Source: Propionibacteriaceae bacterium (GTDB taxonomy: Bacteria > Actinomycetota > Actinomycetes > Propionibacteriales > Propionibacteriaceae). Taken from it: DNA of 6,008 nucleotides. The stretch spans positions 1-6,008 of the forward strand of contig WRJP01000109.1 of assembly GCA_009778535.1 (NCBI GenBank), read 5' to 3'. The translations under genes were made by a program, and so were the position numbers. Under the pieces are notes generated by a model, which saw only the letters and a program-made list of their open reading frames with translations, had not been told where the DNA came from and searched no databases. This document shows, piece after piece, positions 4,557-6,008 of this stretch (the first letter of the stretch is position 1; every line of letters starts with the position of its first letter).

Positions 4557-4632
4557 TGGCGCGCCTGGAGGGAGTTGAACCCCCAACCTTCTGATCCGTA
4601 GTCAGATGCTCTATCCATTAAGCTACAGGCGC
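4557..4632 (-). tRNA. tRNA-Arg (anticodon ACG) with encoded CCA
   Basis: On the minus strand the acceptor GCGCCTG (4632-4626) pairs perfectly with CAGGCGC (4567-4561), followed by discriminator G (4560) and an encoded CCA (4559-4557). The D arm is GCTT/GAGC, the anticodon stem TCTGA/TCAGA encloses loop CTACGGA with anticodon ACG, and the T arm GGGGG/CCCTC (one wobble) encloses TTCAACT. Adenosine at the wobble position is normally deaminated to inosine by TadA, so this tRNA reads CGT, CGC and CGA, the main arginine codons. It is 76 nt with CCA. A good promoter lies immediately upstream on the same strand. Confidence 0.96.
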
Positions 4633-4644
4633 ATGTGCGACAGG

Positions 4645-4656
4645 TAAGTATACTTA
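4645..4656. repeat. 12-bp perfect palindrome over the tRNA-Arg(ACG) -10 box
   Basis: TAAGTATACTTA equals its reverse complement. It contains TATACT in both orientations, one of which is the putative -10 box of the tRNA-Arg(ACG) gene. It could be incidental to the -10 sequence or could permit divergent initiation. Confidence 0.4.
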
Positions 4657-4676
4657 AAACAGCGATATTGCGTCCA
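4647..4676 (-). promoter_or_regulatory. Putative promoter of tRNA-Arg(ACG)
   Basis: On the minus strand TATACT (4652-4647, 5 of 6 matches to TATAAT) lies 18 nt after TGGACG (4676-4671, 4 of 6 to TTGACA). Transcription would start near 4640, about 8 nt before the mature tRNA 5' end, as is usual for tRNA genes. Confidence 0.55.
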
Positions 4677-4686
4677 ACTCTGATAG

Positions 4687-4719
4687 TTGACCCCAGAATT
4701 ACGGCAAATGCGGTAGGTT
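4687..4719 (+). promoter_or_regulatory. Weak putative promoter elements upstream of pckG
   Basis: The 153-nt gap between the tRNA and pckG must hold the pckG promoter. TTGACC (4687-4692) is a good -35 match, but the best TANNNT-type -10 in the right area is TAGGTT (4714-4719), giving a long 21-nt spacer. No clear operator or riboswitch is visible. This is a tentative assignment. Confidence 0.25.
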
Positions 4720-4785
4720 AATAGAAAGATTTTTGCGCTGGGTGCTGCATATTTGACTCACGCTGCGAAACGGAAGGAAGAATGG

Positions 4786-6008
4786 ATGTCCACTGGAATC
4801 AACGAGATTAGTTCAAACGCCCCTGCCGGAGTGCCAGCAGATTTGCTGACTTGGGTGAATGGCGTCGCCAAACTGACCAAGCCCGAATCGATTTACTGGT
4901 GCGATGGCTCTATAGAAGAACGCGATCGTCTCATGCAAGAGATGATCGATTCTGGGACGTTCATCAAGCTCAACCCCGAAAAGCGCCCCGGCTGCTACCT
5001 GGCACGTTCTGAACCTTCAGACGTGGCGCGCGTAGAGTCCCGTACCTTCATCTGCTCGCAAAACCCTGAAGACGCTGGCCCTACCAACAACTGGGCTGAC
5101 CCTAAAGAGATGAAAGAAACCCTGGCGAAGCTGTTCGACGGGTGCATGCGCGGCCGTACGATGTATGTCATTCCATTCTCCATGGGCCCACTCGGCGGCG
5201 ACATTTCCAAACTCGGCATTGAAATCTCCGATTCGCCGTACGTGGTAGTGAACATGCGCATCATGACCAGAATGGGGAAGCCAGCCCTAGACGCAATCTG
5301 TAATGGCGAATACTGGGTGCCAGCGGTTCATTCAGTCGGATACCCACTTTCAGACGCGGAAGGCCATGTCCGCCCCGACACTTCCTGGCCGTGCAGCGAC
5401 GAAAAATACATCACCCATTTCCCGGAGACCCGCGAAATCTGGTCGTATGGCTCGGGCTATGGCGGGAACGCACTGCTCGGAAAGAAGTGCTATGCGTTGC
5501 GTATCGCAGGTGTGATCGCCCGCGATGAAGGGTGGTTGGCAGAACACATGCTGATCCTGAAGATCACCAGCCCCGAAGGCAAGGTTTTCCATCTCAGTGC
5601 AGCTTTCCCGTCTGCCTGCGGAAAGACGAATCTCGCCATGCTGCGACCCACAATCCCAGGTTGGAAGGTAGAGACCATCGGCGACGACATCGCTTGGATG
5701 CGTCCCGGAAAAGACGGAAGACTGTATGCAATCAATCCGGAGAACGGTTTCTTCGGGGTGGCACCAGGCACCTCACTTAAGACGAACCCGACCTGCCTTG
5801 AGGCACTCGATCACGACACCATCTTCACCAATGTTGCGCTAACCGACGATGGGGATGTCTGGTGGGAAGGCTTGACCGACGAACCCCCAGCGCATTTGAT
5901 CGACTGGCAAGGCAACGAGTGGACTCCAGACTGCGGCAGACCTGCCGCTCATCCAAACAGTCGGTTCACTGTGAAAGCTGATCAGGCTGCCTCTATCGCT
6001 CCAGATTG
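4786..6008 (+). CDS. pckG: Phosphoenolpyruvate carboxykinase (GTP), 3' end outside window
   Basis: The enzyme interconverts oxaloacetate plus GTP and phosphoenolpyruvate plus GDP and CO2, the entry step of gluconeogenesis and, in some actinobacteria, an anaplerotic step. The open frame gives the first 407 residues of a family that is about 600 long; it runs off the window without a stop. Visible motifs match the GTP class: ARVESRT (81-87, Arg82 at the substrate site), YGSGYGGNALLGKKCYALRI (221-240, with the metal-binding Lys234), His254 in AEHMLIL, the P-loop FPSACGKTNLAM (274-285, with the reactive Cys278 and Lys280), GDDIAWM (299-305, metal ligand Asp301), GFFGVAPGTS (321-330) and NSRF (391-394). 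ATG 4786 is chosen because AAGGA at 4774-4778 is 7 nt upstream. The ATG at 4782 is in another frame and stops after nine codons. No frameshift or missing residue is seen. It is transcribed separately from the ribosomal operon. Confidence 0.97.
   Translation, partial: MSTGINEISSNAPAGVPADLLTWVNGVAKLTKPESIYWCDGSIEERDRLMQEMIDSGTFIKLNPEKRPGCYLARSEPSDVARVESRTFICSQNPEDAGPTNNWADPKEMKETLAKLFDGCMRGRTMYVIPFSMGPLGGDISKLGIEISDSPYVVVNMRIMTRMGKPALDAICNGEYWVPAVHSVGYPLSDAEGHVRPDTSWPCSDEKYITHFPETREIWSYGSGYGGNALLGKKCYALRIAGVIARDEGWLAEHMLILKITSPEGKVFHLSAAFPSACGKTNLAMLRPTIPGWKVETIGDDIAWMRPGKDGRLYAINPENGFFGVAPGTSLKTNPTCLEALDHDTIFTNVALTDDGDVWWEGLTDEPPAHLIDWQGNEWTPDCGRPAAHPNSRFTVKADQAASIAPD

Noticed and set aside
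4995..5780. Several 70-93 codon frames on both strands within pckG
   Set aside because: All overlap a continuous frame with every expected PEPCK motif, so they are shadows.
1..6008. CRISPR array, toxin-antitoxin pair, insertion sequence or prophage
   Set aside because: No regularly spaced repeats, transposase motifs or small paired frames with ribosome sites were found. All coding space is taken by well-known housekeeping genes.

Overview
The window carries the distal end of a bacterial ribosomal-protein/RNA polymerase cluster (the spc-to-alpha region), then two arginine tRNA genes and the 5' two thirds of a GTP-dependent phosphoenolpyruvate carboxykinase gene. The protein sequences point to an actinobacterium of moderate GC content. 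S4 is the cysteine-free form opening MARYTGPITKKSRRL. RpoA has the actinobacterial-type C-terminal domain and tail. L17 carries a long Ala/Glu-rich C-terminal extension. IF-1 is the 73-residue MAKKEGALEIEGTVVEALPN type, and gluconeogenic PEPCK is of the GTP class common in Actinobacteria. I cannot name the genus from this alone.

Layout: infA (48-269), rpmJ (384-497), rpsM (700-1074), rpsK (1109-1525), rpsD (1546-2151), rpoA (2234-3229) and rplQ (3252-3944) are all on the + strand with good Shine-Dalgarno sites. They are probably co-transcribed, and a strong intrinsic terminator follows at 3951-3997. Three intercistronic gaps are longer than needed and contain inverted repeats: infA-rpmJ, with an 18-bp perfect palindrome; rpmJ-rpsM, 202 nt with a promoter-like sequence, two hairpins and a pairing that could mask the rpsM ribosome binding site; and rpsD-rpoA, 82 nt with two hairpins. 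The genes supply the initiation factor, four ribosomal proteins of the small-subunit head/body and large subunit, and the alpha subunit that nucleates RNA polymerase assembly. S4, the known autoregulator of this operon in E. coli, is in the same position here.

From 3998 to 4380 there is no protein gene. This stretch holds a second perfect 13-bp inverted repeat, several small hairpins, and, on the minus strand, a 12-bp-stem hairpin followed by seven T residues (4229-4310). A near-consensus -10 box lies just upstream of it, so it could be a free-standing small RNA of about 80 nt. I consider this the most interesting unexplained element, but I cannot assign it to a known RNA family.

tRNA-Arg(CCT) (+, 4381-4453) and tRNA-Arg(ACG) (-, 4557-4632) converge. 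The second encodes its CCA end and the first does not. From 4786 to the window edge runs pckG, intact as far as it goes, with its P-loop and metal/substrate-binding residues visible. Apart from the candidate RNA and leader structures the region looks like ordinary housekeeping genome; I see no mobile element, CRISPR array or defence system.
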